Of a stretch of DNA of 16,976 bases, positions 1-6,408 are shown one piece after another (positions within the stretch are counted from its first letter, which is position 1; each line of letters begins with the position of its first letter). Position numbers and translations under genes: made by a program. The stretch covers positions 1 to 16,976 of the forward strand of contig JBEKNT010000121.1 in the NCBI GenBank assembly GCA_049522565.1, given 5' to 3'. The notes under the pieces were generated by a model. The model made no database searches and was not told the DNA's origin. It worked only from the letters and a program-made list of their open reading frames with translations. The stretch is from JASHVB01 sp049522565 (lineage in GTDB: Bacteria > Pseudomonadota > Alphaproteobacteria > Acetobacterales > Acetobacteraceae).

Positions 1-678
1 GATGTGGTTGTACTGGTTATGCAGCTTGAGGTCGGTCGAAACCGCCGGACCGCCGTCGGTCGGATATTCCAGCGCATCGAATTTCTCGCCGCCCCAGATC
101 CGCATGAACCGGTACTCGGCCGTCGCCGACAGGCCGGGGACACCCGCGATCGGCATCGACATGCCGGCGATCACCTGCGCAGCCGGATTGCCGCGGGTGT
201 CGTCGCTGCCCACCGCAAACGGCCCGCCCGGCTCGACCGCCGTCATGTTGTCGAGGTGGGTCCACTGATAGCCGGCGCCGAAACCGATATACGGGTACAG
301 CCACGGCACGCCGATATCCATGTCGTACAGTGCGTTGGCCATCAGGCCATAGGTGTGCACCGTGCCGCTGGACGCCGTCGGGAAGGATGTGCGCCCCAGT
401 TCGTTGATCCCGTTGCGTGAGAAATCGCCCTCGACCTCGAACCGAAAGCCGTTGCCGAGGCCGTAGCCGATGGCACCGATCCCCTGGAACCCGAGCTTCT
501 GATCCAGCCGTAGATGCCCGGCCCCGTCGATCGACGGCGCTCCCGGTGTTACGCGGGTGTTCTGTGGCAGATCGGCGCCGAGACCGGCCCCGACATACAA
601 GCCGCTCACTGGCTGGGCGACCGCCGCAAGTGGCGTCGCCAGGAGGGCGGTTGCCAACATCGCGCCCCGATATCTCAT
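1..678 (-). CDS. OmpA-family outer-membrane protein, paralog 1 (3' end beyond window)
   Basis: The reading frame is open from an ATG at 678 to the window edge, giving 226 residues without a stop. Residues 1-22 form a signal peptide ending in AVA before QPVSGLYVG. The rest matches the beta-barrel half of the three complete paralogs downstream: GLYVGAGLG, GYGLGNGFRFEVEGDF, a YPYIGFGAGYQW strand and ATAEYRFM. The C-terminal OmpA peptidoglycan-binding domain seen in the paralogs would lie off the left edge, so its presence is inferred. A Shine-Dalgarno AGGAGA lies 7 nt before the ATG. The likely role is an outer-membrane porin-like barrel. It is the most downstream member seen of a same-strand tandem array, and the terminator of the previous paralog lies about 185 bp upstream of it. 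Confidence 0.85.
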   Translation of the reverse strand, partial: MRYRGAMLATALLATPLAAVAQPVSGLYVGAGLGADLPQNTRVTPGAPSIDGAGHLRLDQKLGFQGIGAIGYGLGNGFRFEVEGDFSRNGINELGRTSFPTASSGTVHTYGLMANALYDMDIGVPWLYPYIGFGAGYQWTHLDNMTAVEPGGPFAVGSDDTRGNPAAQVIAGMSMPIAGVPGLSATAEYRFMRIWGGEKFDALEYPTDGGPAVSTDLKLHNQYNHI

Positions 679-743
679 GGTCTTGTCTCCTGTCCGCTTT
701 TCGACCTTGGCCCATTCGTGCCGGGCCATCGCAGCCGCACTCG

Positions 744-774
744 CCCTTCGTCACACGCATCGGCGTGCGAAGGG
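744..774 (-). other. Stem-loop in the leader of OmpA paralog 1
   Basis: CCCTTCG (744-750) pairs with CGAAGGG (768-774), and an inner CACGC/GCGTG stem encloses a 4-nt loop with a 3-nt bulge. It lies between the candidate promoter and the start codon at 678, so it would be transcribed in the 5' leader. A regulatory or mRNA-stabilising role is only a guess. Confidence 0.35.
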
Positions 775-781
775 CTGGCCG

Positions 782-809
782 ATAATGCCGGCGGTTATCG
801 CGAGGGCAA
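782..809 (-). promoter_or_regulatory. Candidate sigma70-like promoter for OmpA paralog 1
   Basis: On the minus strand TTGCCC (809-804) is followed after 16 nt by CATTAT (787-782). Each hexamer matches the consensus at four of six positions. It lies about 105 nt upstream of the ATG at 678 and downstream of the preceding gene's terminator, so a promoter is expected in this stretch. The match is weak. Confidence 0.3.
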
Positions 810-862
810 ATCACCTGGAGTTGCTTCACGCGGCATTGTGCCTGCGATGCAACGCCAAAGCA

Positions 863-890
863 GAACGGGACGCCGCGCGGCGCCCCGTTC
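863..890 (-). terminator. Terminator hairpin after OmpA paralog 2
   Basis: An 11-12 bp GC-rich stem (arms 863-874 and 879-890, loop GCGC) lies about 30 nt past the stop of paralog 2. On the minus-strand transcript its one mismatch becomes a G-U pair. It is followed by only a short T tract (TGCTTT). The surrounding sequence is homologous to the terminator region of paralog 4 (3420-3452), so it was probably copied as part of the duplication unit. Confidence 0.6.
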
Positions 891-918
891 GGTCAGTACC
901 AGCCGTTTGGCTGATCGC

Positions 919-1995
919 TCAGCGGATGACGATTTCGACGCGGCGGTTCTGCGGCTCGCGCACGCCGGCACCGGTCGGCACCAGCAGATGCGTCTCGCCG
1001 AAGCCCTGCGTGCCGATCGCGGCGGCGGGCACGCCGTCCTTGACCAGCTCGGCCTTCACCGCGTCCGCGCGGCGGATCGACAGGCCCATGTTGTACTGCG
1101 GGGTGCCAGACGTGTCGGTGTAGCCGTTCACCTCGATCCGCGTGTACTGCACGTGCGTGGAGTTGTCCGCCGCTTCCTTGATGATCTGGCGGGCGCGATC
1201 GGTCAGAGTCGCCTTGTCCCAGTCGAAGAACACCAGGTAGGACCGGGCGGGCTGCACCGCCGGAGCCGGCGTCGCCGCCGTCGCCGCAGTCGTGGCTGCC
1301 GCCATCGGCGCCGTCTGGCCAAAGCTGTAGCGGACGCCGAGCAGGAAGCTGTGGTCGTACTGGTGCTGTACTTTGACCGCCACCGGCGGCTCGCCGATGG
1401 CGTAGGTCTGGTTTTCGCTGAACGTCTCGCTGCCGGGGCTGCCGAAGAAACGGTATTCGGTGGTCACCGTCAGACCGGGAACGCCAGGGATCGGGAACGA
1501 CAAACCGCCAATCGCCTGGAAAGCGAACGCCCCCTGCGTCTGGTCGATGCTGGAGCTGAGCAACGGGAATTCGGCGGCGGTAAACGTGCGCTGACGCGTG
1601 AAATTCGACCAGGCATAGCCGGCGCCGCCACCGATATACGGATAAAGCCAGGGCAGGCCGACATCGAGGTCGTACAGCACATTGGCCATGACGCCATAGG
1701 TGTGGAGGTTCCCGCTGTTGCTGGCAACCACCGCGTTCGATATTGTCGGCAGCGGGGCCTCGCGATAATTCCCCTCCAACTCGAAGCGGAATCCGTTGCC
1801 CAGGCCATAGCCCACGCTGCCGAGCCCGACAAAGCCGCCGCCGGGCTTGATCTGGCCGCCGCCGGCCAGAGGATCATTTTCCGGCAGGTTGTAGCCGGCG
1901 CCGCCCCCGATATACAGGCCATGGAAAGGCTGCGCCTCAGCCACGACTGGCGCCGCGAGCAACGCCATCGCCAGCAATCCCAAGCGAAACCGCAT
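919..1995 (-). CDS. OmpA-family outer-membrane protein, paralog 2
   Basis: This is a complete 358-residue protein. Residues 1-22 form a signal peptide ending in AEA before QPFHG. Residues ~23-220 carry beta-barrel repeats such as GLYIGGGAGYNL, GYGLGNGFRFELEGNY and YPYIGGGAGYAW. An Ala/Thr/Pro linker (~228-247) precedes an OmpA C-terminal domain (~248-358). Asp294 (NGYTD) and Arg309 (SIRR) align with E. coli OmpA Asp271 and Arg286, which bind diaminopimelate of peptidoglycan. The protein should tether the outer membrane to the cell wall. GGGGGAA precedes the ATG at 1995. The C-terminal domain differs from paralogs 3 and 4 at only 7-8 of 111 residues by eye, while the barrel is much more divergent. 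A strong terminator of the upstream paralog ends only 29 nt before this start codon. Confidence 0.9.
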   Translation of the reverse strand: MRFRLGLLAMALLAAPVVAEAQPFHGLYIGGGAGYNLPENDPLAGGGQIKPGGGFVGLGSVGYGLGNGFRFELEGNYREAPLPTISNAVVASNSGNLHTYGVMANVLYDLDVGLPWLYPYIGGGAGYAWSNFTRQRTFTAAEFPLLSSSIDQTQGAFAFQAIGGLSFPIPGVPGLTVTTEYRFFGSPGSETFSENQTYAIGEPPVAVKVQHQYDHSFLLGVRYSFGQTAPMAAATTAATAATPAPAVQPARSYLVFFDWDKATLTDRARQIIKEAADNSTHVQYTRIEVNGYTDTSGTPQYNMGLSIRRADAVKAELVKDGVPAAAIGTQGFGETHLLVPTGAGVREPQNRRVEIVIR

Positions 1996-2024
1996 TTTCC
2001 TGTTCCCCCTTTCAGGCTGTCACG

Positions 2025-2046
2025 AAAAGGGCGCCTGTCGGCGCCC
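2025..2046 (-). terminator. Rho-independent terminator after OmpA paralog 3
   Basis: The minus strand shows a perfect 7-bp stem GGGCGCC/GGCGCCC with loop GACA, immediately followed by TTTT. It lies 33 nt past the stop of paralog 3 and only 29 nt before the start codon of paralog 2. It should separate the two transcription units, or act as an attenuator ahead of paralog 2. Confidence 0.75.
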
Positions 2047-2079
2047 AATCCGCATTGGTGACGGTCCGATCGCCGACCA

Positions 2080-3168
2080 TCAGTGGACGATGATCTCGAC
2101 GCGGCGATTCTGCGGCTCGCGCACGCCGTCGCCGGTCGGCACCAGCAGATGCGTCTCGCCGAAGCCTTGCGTGGCGATCGCGGCGGCAGGCACGCCGTCC
2201 TTGATCAGCTCGGCCTTGACCGCGCTGGCGCGCCGGATCGACAGGCCCATGTTGTACTGCGGCGTGCCGGAGGTGTCGGTGTAGCCGTTCACCTCGAGCC
2301 GCGTGTACTGCACGTGCGTCGAGTTATCCGCCGCCTCCTTGATGATCTGCCGGGCGCGATCGGTCAGCGTCGCCTTGTCCCAATCGAAGAACACCAGGTA
2401 GGAGCGGGCGGGTTGCACCGCCGGAGCCGGCGTCGCCGCCGTCGCCGCGGTCGTGGCCGCCGCCATCGCCGTCTGGCCGAAATTGTAGCGGATGCCGATC
2501 AGGAAGCTGTGGTTGTAGTCGTCGTCCAGCTTGGTGCTGCCGCGATAGGCGGGCCCCCCAACAGGTGAGAAGGTGGTGTCATAGCTGCGGTCGCCCGCCA
2601 GCGCCATGAAGCGGTACTCGGCGGTAATCGCGAGACCCGGAGCCGCCTGGATCGGCAGCGCCACGCCGAGGATCGCCTGGGCGGCGAAGTCGCCCTCGGT
2701 GTGCGAGCCGAGGTTGGCCGAGCCGGTCGGACCGTAAACACTGACATTCTGCTCATCGGCCCACTGGTAGCCGCCGCCGAGGCCGACATAGGGCTGCACC
2801 GGCCCGATGCCGACGAAGTCGTACAGCACGTTCACCATCGCGCCGTACTTCCGCTCCCAGCCGTCCGCCGCCGTGCCGCCGAAGGCGCCCGATGAGCTGT
2901 CGAACTTATTGGCGCGGAAGTCGCCCTCGACTTCGAAGCGCAGGCCGTTGCCGAGGCCCCAACCCAGGCTGATGACACCGGCCGGCCCGAGGTCGGAGCC
3001 GAGCTTCGGGCCGCCCGAATTCTTCACCTGCTCGTCCTGCATCAGGTTAACACCGACGCCGGCGCCCAGGTACAGGCCGGTGACGGGCTGGGCACTCGCC
3101 ACGACCGGGAGTGCCAGCATACCAGCCGCCAGCAACGCACCCCGAAGCCGCATCGTCATTTTCCTCAT
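2080..3168 (-). CDS. OmpA-family outer-membrane protein, paralog 3
   Basis: The protein has 362 residues from the ATG at 3168 (MRKMTMRLRG), chosen because GAGGAAG lies 8 nt upstream and the signal peptide follows at once, ending ASA before QPVTGLYLG. Internal ATGs at 3159 and 3153 remain possible. The frame stays open further upstream, but that extension has no signal-peptide character. Barrel motifs include GLYLGAGVGVNL, GWGLGNGLRFEVEGDF and VQPYVGLGGGYQW. An Ala/Thr/Pro linker leads to the OmpA domain (~252-362) with NGYTD and SIRR peptidoglycan-binding residues. It differs from paralog 2 at 8 of 111 C-domain residues by eye. It has its own terminator downstream, and its upstream region shares a conserved block with paralog 4, so it is probably transcribed independently. 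Confidence 0.9.
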   Translation of the reverse strand: MRKMTMRLRGALLAAGMLALPVVASAQPVTGLYLGAGVGVNLMQDEQVKNSGGPKLGSDLGPAGVISLGWGLGNGLRFEVEGDFRANKFDSSSGAFGGTAADGWERKYGAMVNVLYDFVGIGPVQPYVGLGGGYQWADEQNVSVYGPTGSANLGSHTEGDFAAQAILGVALPIQAAPGLAITAEYRFMALAGDRSYDTTFSPVGGPAYRGSTKLDDDYNHSFLIGIRYNFGQTAMAAATTAATAATPAPAVQPARSYLVFFDWDKATLTDRARQIIKEAADNSTHVQYTRLEVNGYTDTSGTPQYNMGLSIRRASAVKAELIKDGVPAAAIATQGFGETHLLVPTGDGVREPQNRRVEIIVH

Positions 3169-3253
3169 CACCGTGTCTTCCTCGGCCCTGAACGGGCGCA
3201 GCAGTCGCGCTCCGGGACCCTTTCGCTGCGAAAACCATAGCGACGTAACGAAT

Positions 3254-3328
3254 CGATAGGGAGGGGGCATGGCGCGTTTGCCCGCACCTGTTGCTGCACC
3301 GCCACATACCTTGGGCAACATTGCCACA
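3254..3328 (-). promoter_or_regulatory. Duplicated upstream block of OmpA paralog 3
   Basis: This stretch lies about 86-160 nt upstream of the ATG at 3168 and is homologous to 4622-4698 upstream of paralog 4. Shared parts are CGAT-purine-GGGAGGGGGCA at the gene-proximal end and CCTGTTGCTGCACCGCCACA (3287-3306; 19 of 20 bases the same in the other copy). Two GCCACA boxes (3301-3306, 3323-3328; TGTGGC on the gene strand) are spaced 22 bp start to start, as in the other copy. Conservation in non-coding DNA suggests a promoter or operator, although recent duplication alone could explain it. Confidence 0.45.
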
Positions 3329-3419
3329 GGGGTCACGCGACTGTGAAGTGGCGGCCGGGAGTCCGGCTGAGGCGCGTACGAGGGGAACGGGTCGACCCAC
3401 GGTGCGCCCAGCACCGTGC

Positions 3420-3452
3420 CAAAACAAAACGGGGTGCCGTGAGGCACCCCGT
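3420..3452 (-). terminator. Rho-independent terminator after OmpA paralog 4
   Basis: On the minus strand ACGGGGTGCC pairs perfectly with GGCACCCCGT (10 bp, loop TCAC) and is followed by TTTGTTTT. It lies about 30 nt past the stop at 3482. The sequence around it is alignable with the terminator region of paralog 2. Confidence 0.85.
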
Positions 3453-3481
3453 CCCGTCAGCGCCGGCCGTTCGACCGACGG

Positions 3482-4525
3482 TCAGTGGATGACGATCTCA
3501 ACGCGACGGTTCTGCGGCTCACGCACGCCGGCGCCGGTCGGCACCAGCAGATGCGTCTCGCCGAAACCTTGCGTGGCGATCGCTGCCACAGGCACGCCGT
3601 CCCTGACCAGCTCGCCCTTGACCGCGTCCGCGCGGCGGATCGAGAGGCCCATGTTGTACTGCGGCGTGCCGGAGGTGTCGGTGTAGCCGTTCACGTCGAT
3701 CCGCGTGTACTGCACGTGGGTCGAGTTGTCCGCCGCCTCCTTGATGATCGACCGGGCACGGTCGGTCAGCGTCGCCTTATCCCAGTCGAAGAACACCAGG
3801 TAGGAGCGGGCTGGCTGCACCGCCGGAGCCGGCGCTGCCGCCGCCGCGGCCGTTGTCGTCATGGCCATGGCAGGGGCACCAAACGCGTACCGGACACCAA
3901 GCAGGATGCTGTGGTTATAGTCGTCGCCCAGGGTGACCGACCCACCACCGATGTTGTACGTGCGATTCCCGGCAAGGCCCATGAAGCGGTACTCGGCGGT
4001 GACCGCGAGGCCAGGCACGGAAGCGATCGGCAGCGCCGCGCCCAGGATCGCCTGGTAAGCGAAGGCCCCCGCGGTATCGCTCGTGCTATAGCCACCGGAG
4101 GTGAATGTGTCGTGGGCCCATTGGTAGCCGGCACCGACGCCGACATACGGAACGACCGAGCCGAGGCCGTAGAAGTCATACAGCACGTTCACCATCGGAC
4201 CGTATTTCTGCTCCGAGCCGCCGATCTGTGAGCCGCCCCCCATGCCGGTCACCTTGTTGAGGCCGTTGTAGCGATAGTCACCCTCGAATTCGGCGCGCAG
4301 CCCGTTGCCAAATCCCCAACCGACGCTTCCCACGCCGACGGCGCCGATATTCGTCTCGAGCTTCGCGCCTGGCGTGGCGAAGCCATCGACCGACTTGATC
4401 GACTCGTCCTGCATGATGTTCACACCGGCTCCGGCGCCGAGATAGAGGCCGGTGACGGGCTGGGCACTCGCCAGCATTGGCATAGCCAGAATACTGGCCG
4501 CCAAAAGTGCGCCCCGGAACTTCAT
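3482..4525 (-). CDS. OmpA-family outer-membrane protein, paralog 4
   Basis: The protein has 347 residues from the ATG at 4525, with GAGGAG 7 nt upstream. The frame is open further upstream, but that part would run into the tRNA-Sec gene and is rejected. The signal peptide MKFRGALLAASILAMPMLASA precedes QPVTGLYLG. Barrel segments include GLYLGAGAGVNIM, GWGFGNGLRAEFEGDY and VPYVGVGAGYQW. A poly-Ala/Pro linker leads to the OmpA domain (~237-347) with NGYTD and SIRR peptidoglycan-binding residues. The C-domain differs from paralog 2 at 7 of 111 positions by eye. It is the most upstream member of the array and directly follows selC on the same strand, with no obvious terminator between them. Confidence 0.9.
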   Translation of the reverse strand: MKFRGALLAASILAMPMLASAQPVTGLYLGAGAGVNIMQDESIKSVDGFATPGAKLETNIGAVGVGSVGWGFGNGLRAEFEGDYRYNGLNKVTGMGGGSQIGGSEQKYGPMVNVLYDFYGLGSVVPYVGVGAGYQWAHDTFTSGGYSTSDTAGAFAYQAILGAALPIASVPGLAVTAEYRFMGLAGNRTYNIGGGSVTLGDDYNHSILLGVRYAFGAPAMAMTTTAAAAAAPAPAVQPARSYLVFFDWDKATLTDRARSIIKEAADNSTHVQYTRIDVNGYTDTSGTPQYNMGLSIRRADAVKGELVRDGVPVAAIATQGFGETHLLVPTGAGVREPQNRRVEIVIH

Positions 4526-4621
4526 TGTAAATCTCCTCGTTCGCTGTATTCCAAAGTCTCGGGACGATGAACAGCACGCCCCTAAGCCCTCTGCACGGCG
4601 AAACATGGCGATTGTGTGTGC

Positions 4622-4698
4622 CGATGGGGAGGGGGCACGGAGGCCCTTGGCACCCGCCTGTTGCTGCGCCGCCACACCTCTGGTGCGCCGCTGCCACA
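4622..4698 (-). promoter_or_regulatory. Duplicated upstream block of OmpA paralog 4
   Basis: This is the counterpart of 3254-3328, about 97-173 nt upstream of the ATG at 4525. It has the same CGAT-GGGGAGGGGGCA segment, the same 20-base element (4657-4676, one difference), and two GCCACA boxes (4671-4676, 4693-4698) again 22 bp apart. The distal box ends 30 bp from the 3' end of selC, so the promoter must lie in the narrow gap between selC and this gene unless transcription reads through. Confidence 0.45.
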
Positions 4699-4728
4699 AT
4701 ACCTGTCGGTGTCTCATTCGCGGGGCGG

Positions 4729-4824
4729 TGGCGGAAGAGAGCAGGAGTCGAACCTGCCCGGAGCCGCTTGGCAGCCCCAACCGGGTTTGAAGTCCGGCCG
4801 GCCCACCGGGACCGCTTCTCCTCC
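4729..4824 (-). tRNA. selC: tRNA-Sec (anticodon TCA)
   Basis: This 96-nt gene folds as a bacterial selenocysteine tRNA. An 8-bp acceptor stem pairs GGAGGAGA with TCTCTTCC (one G-U), followed by discriminator G and an encoded CCA at 4731-4729. A 6-bp D stem (CGGTCC/GGGCCG) has a 4-nt loop. The anticodon loop CTTCAAA carries TCA at 4790-4788, which reads UGA. A long variable arm has about 8 bp (GGGGCTGC/GCGGCTCC), and the T arm is GCAGG-TTCGACT-CCTGC. The 8-bp acceptor, 6-bp D stem and long extra arm are the SelA/SelB identity features. The innermost anticodon-stem pair is an A-C mismatch. It begins 18 nt after the selA stop on the same strand, so the two are probably co-transcribed. Confidence 0.95.
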
Positions 4825-4842
4825 GCGCGCAGTATTGCCCGG

Positions 4843-6210
4843 TCAGCCGCGCACGGGAAGTTGCCCGAGAAAGCCTGCCTCGTCGTCCGGTTCCAGGCAG
4901 CGGCAATCCAGCCAGAGCCGCCCGGTGGCGATGCGACCGAGCACCGGGCGGGGCAGGCTGCGCAGCGTCGTTGCCAGGGTTTCCAGGGCGTTGCCGCCGA
5001 TCGTCAGCGCCGCCGAGGGCAGCAGATCCACCGGCAATGCACCGGAGCCGATCTGGCTGCGGCAGGGCTCCACGGTCACCGGCCGATCGGGGAAGGCGGC
5101 GCGGAGTCGTGGCAGCAGGCGTTCGGCGGTGGCGCGGATGTCGGGTTCCGGCCTGGTCAACAGGCGCAGCGCCGGCAGCCGCTCGGCCAGCCGGTCGGGA
5201 TCGAGATACAGCCGGAGTACCTGTTCCAGCGCGGCCAGGCGCGCCTTGTCCAGCCGCAGCGCCCGCTTCATCGGGTTGGCGTTTATGCGGTTGATCAATT
5301 TAATTTGACCGACAATCAGTCCGGCCTGCGGCCCCCCCAGCAACTTGTCGCCGGAGAAGGTGACGAGGTCGGCGCCGGCGGTTAGCGACTCCTGCGGCGT
5401 CGGTTCGTGCGGCAGACCCCAGGCGGCGAGGTCCACCAGGCTGCCGCTGCCCAGATCCTCCACCAAGGGCAGGCCGGCGCCGTGGGCGATATCGGCGAGT
5501 TCCGCGGTGCCGACCGCCGCGGTGAACCCGGCGATGGCATAGTTGGACGGATGCACCCGCATCAGCAGCGCAGTCTCCGACCCGATCGCCGCTTGGTAGT
5601 CGCGCGGGTGAGTGCGGTTGGTGGTGCCGACCTCGCGCAGCACGGCGCCGGCGCGGGCCATGATGTCGGGGATGCGGAAGGCGCCGCCGATCTCGATCAA
5701 TTCCCCCCGCGACACCGGAACCTGCTTGCCCAGGGCGAAGGTGTTGAGCACCAGCAGCACGGCGGCGGCGTTGTTGTTGACCACGGTGGCCGCCTCGGCG
5801 CCGGTGAGCTGGCACAGCAGCGGCGCGATGTGATCGTCCCGCTCGCCGCGCCTGCCGGTGGCGAGGTCGAACTCCAGCGTGGTGGCCGAGCGCAGCGCCT
5901 GCGCCGCGGCTTCGGCGGCATCCGGCGGCAGCGGCGCGCGGCCGAGATTGGTGTGCAGCACGGTGCCGGTCAGGTTGAACACCGGCCGCTGGCTGGGGGT
6001 GAACTGGCGGGCCAGCGCGTCGGCGGCGGAGTCGAGGATGGCGGCGGCCGGGGCGGGGAAGTCGCGGGCGGCGCGGCGAGCCGCCAGGGTGGCGCGCAAC
6101 GCGGCCGTGGTGGCGTGACGGCCGAAGCGTTCGCACAACACGGCGGCCTCCGGCGACCGCAGCAGCGCGTCGAGGGAAGGCAGCGGACTGGCGTTCACCG
6201 GAGCTTGCAT
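4843..6210 (-). CDS. selA: L-seryl-tRNA(Sec) selenium transferase (selenocysteine synthase)
   Basis: SelA is a PLP enzyme that converts seryl-tRNA(Sec) to selenocysteinyl-tRNA(Sec) with selenophosphate. The 455 residues match the family's usual length. Visible motifs are an N-terminal LPSLDALL segment (~10-17), VFNLTGTVLHTNLGRAPLP (~77-95), VVNNNAAAVLLVLN (~143-156), ELIEIGGAFRIPDI (~170-183), EVGTTNRTH (~193-201), and the PLP-lysine motif SGDKLLGGPQAG with Lys289. selC follows 18 nt downstream, which strongly supports the assignment. The ATG at 6210 has no good Shine-Dalgarno at normal spacing. The nearest is GAGAGG, about 16 nt away, inside a repeat element, and an in-frame CTG lies closer to it. 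selB and selD are not in the window. Confidence 0.96.
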   Translation of the reverse strand: MQAPVNASPLPSLDALLRSPEAAVLCERFGRHATTAALRATLAARRAARDFPAPAAAILDSAADALARQFTPSQRPVFNLTGTVLHTNLGRAPLPPDAAEAAAQALRSATTLEFDLATGRRGERDDHIAPLLCQLTGAEAATVVNNNAAAVLLVLNTFALGKQVPVSRGELIEIGGAFRIPDIMARAGAVLREVGTTNRTHPRDYQAAIGSETALLMRVHPSNYAIAGFTAAVGTAELADIAHGAGLPLVEDLGSGSLVDLAAWGLPHEPTPQESLTAGADLVTFSGDKLLGGPQAGLIVGQIKLINRINANPMKRALRLDKARLAALEQVLRLYLDPDRLAERLPALRLLTRPEPDIRATAERLLPRLRAAFPDRPVTVEPCRSQIGSGALPVDLLPSAALTIGGNALETLATTLRSLPRPVLGRIATGRLWLDCRCLEPDDEAGFLGQLPVRG

Positions 6211-6220
6211 GGCGCAGAGC

Positions 6221-6408
6221 AGTACACCTCTCCCGCCTGCGGCGGGAGAGGTCGGTTGGGTCGCGAAGCGAACCCACCGTGAGCGGCGAGGGTGAGGGCG
6301 ATCGGGTCGGCACTTTGGCTTCTGCTGCGGGGCTTCTGCTGCGTGCCGACCCGATCAGCCTCGGTGCTTCGCACCTCGACCTCTCCCGCTGCGCGAGAGA
6401 GGTGTACT
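6221..6408. repeat. 188-bp palindromic (MITE-like) intergenic repeat with terminal inverted repeats
   Basis: The ends are a perfect 12-bp inverted repeat: AGTACACCTCTC (6221-6232) and GAGAGGTGTACT (6397-6408). Inside are a 12-bp-arm hairpin with loop TGC (6226-6252), a 14-bp perfect inverted pair (GATCGGGTCGGCAC 6300-6313 and its complement 6343-6356), and two copies of GGCTTCTGCTGCG (6317-6329, 6331-6343) in the central loop. It occupies all but about 10 bp of the gap between divergent selA and the acetyltransferase. There is no ORF or transposase. It resembles the 'cctctcccgc...gcgggagagg' palindromes dispersed in proteobacterial genomes (recollection, not searched). Its right end supplies GAGAGG, 6 nt before the acetyltransferase ATG. 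Confidence 0.75.

Larger units (their letters stand above)
3169..3481. other. Non-coding spacer between OmpA paralogs 4 and 3
   Basis: This 313-bp gap contains no credible gene. It holds the terminator of paralog 4 (3420-3452), the duplicated upstream block (3254-3328), and a leader of about 85 nt before paralog 3. No clear -35/-10 pair was found. Confidence 0.6.

Noticed and set aside
17..829. 270-residue minus-strand frame overlapping OmpA paralog 1
   Set aside because: It lies in a different frame from the convincing OmpA barrel, has Arg-rich composition and no recognisable domain.
514..2061. 515-residue plus-strand open frame across OmpA paralogs 2 and 1
   Set aside because: It is antisense to clear OmpA genes, Arg/Ala/His-rich without domains, and explained by high-GC codon bias. 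The same pattern recurs at 2083-2568 and 3485-4231, antisense to the paralogs.
4526..4824. selC as the attachment site of an integrated island
   Set aside because: selC is a known island target, but no integrase and no second copy of the tRNA 3' end were seen, and the flanking genes look like ordinary chromosomal genes.
2080..4906. Longer N-termini for OmpA paralogs 3 and 4 (starts at 3447 and 4906)
   Set aside because: The extensions lack signal-peptide character. The internal starts at 3168 and 4525 have good ribosome binding sites directly before signal peptides, and the longer frame of paralog 4 would overlap selC.
5407..6282. 291-residue plus-strand frame antisense to selA
   Set aside because: It is Gly/Arg/Gln-rich shadow sequence opposite a well-supported selA.
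6226..6408. CRISPR array or riboswitch in the hairpin-rich selA/acetyltransferase gap
   Set aside because: The repeats are inverted pairs with terminal symmetry, not regularly spaced direct repeats, and no riboswitch core was recognised. A palindromic repeat element explains them better.
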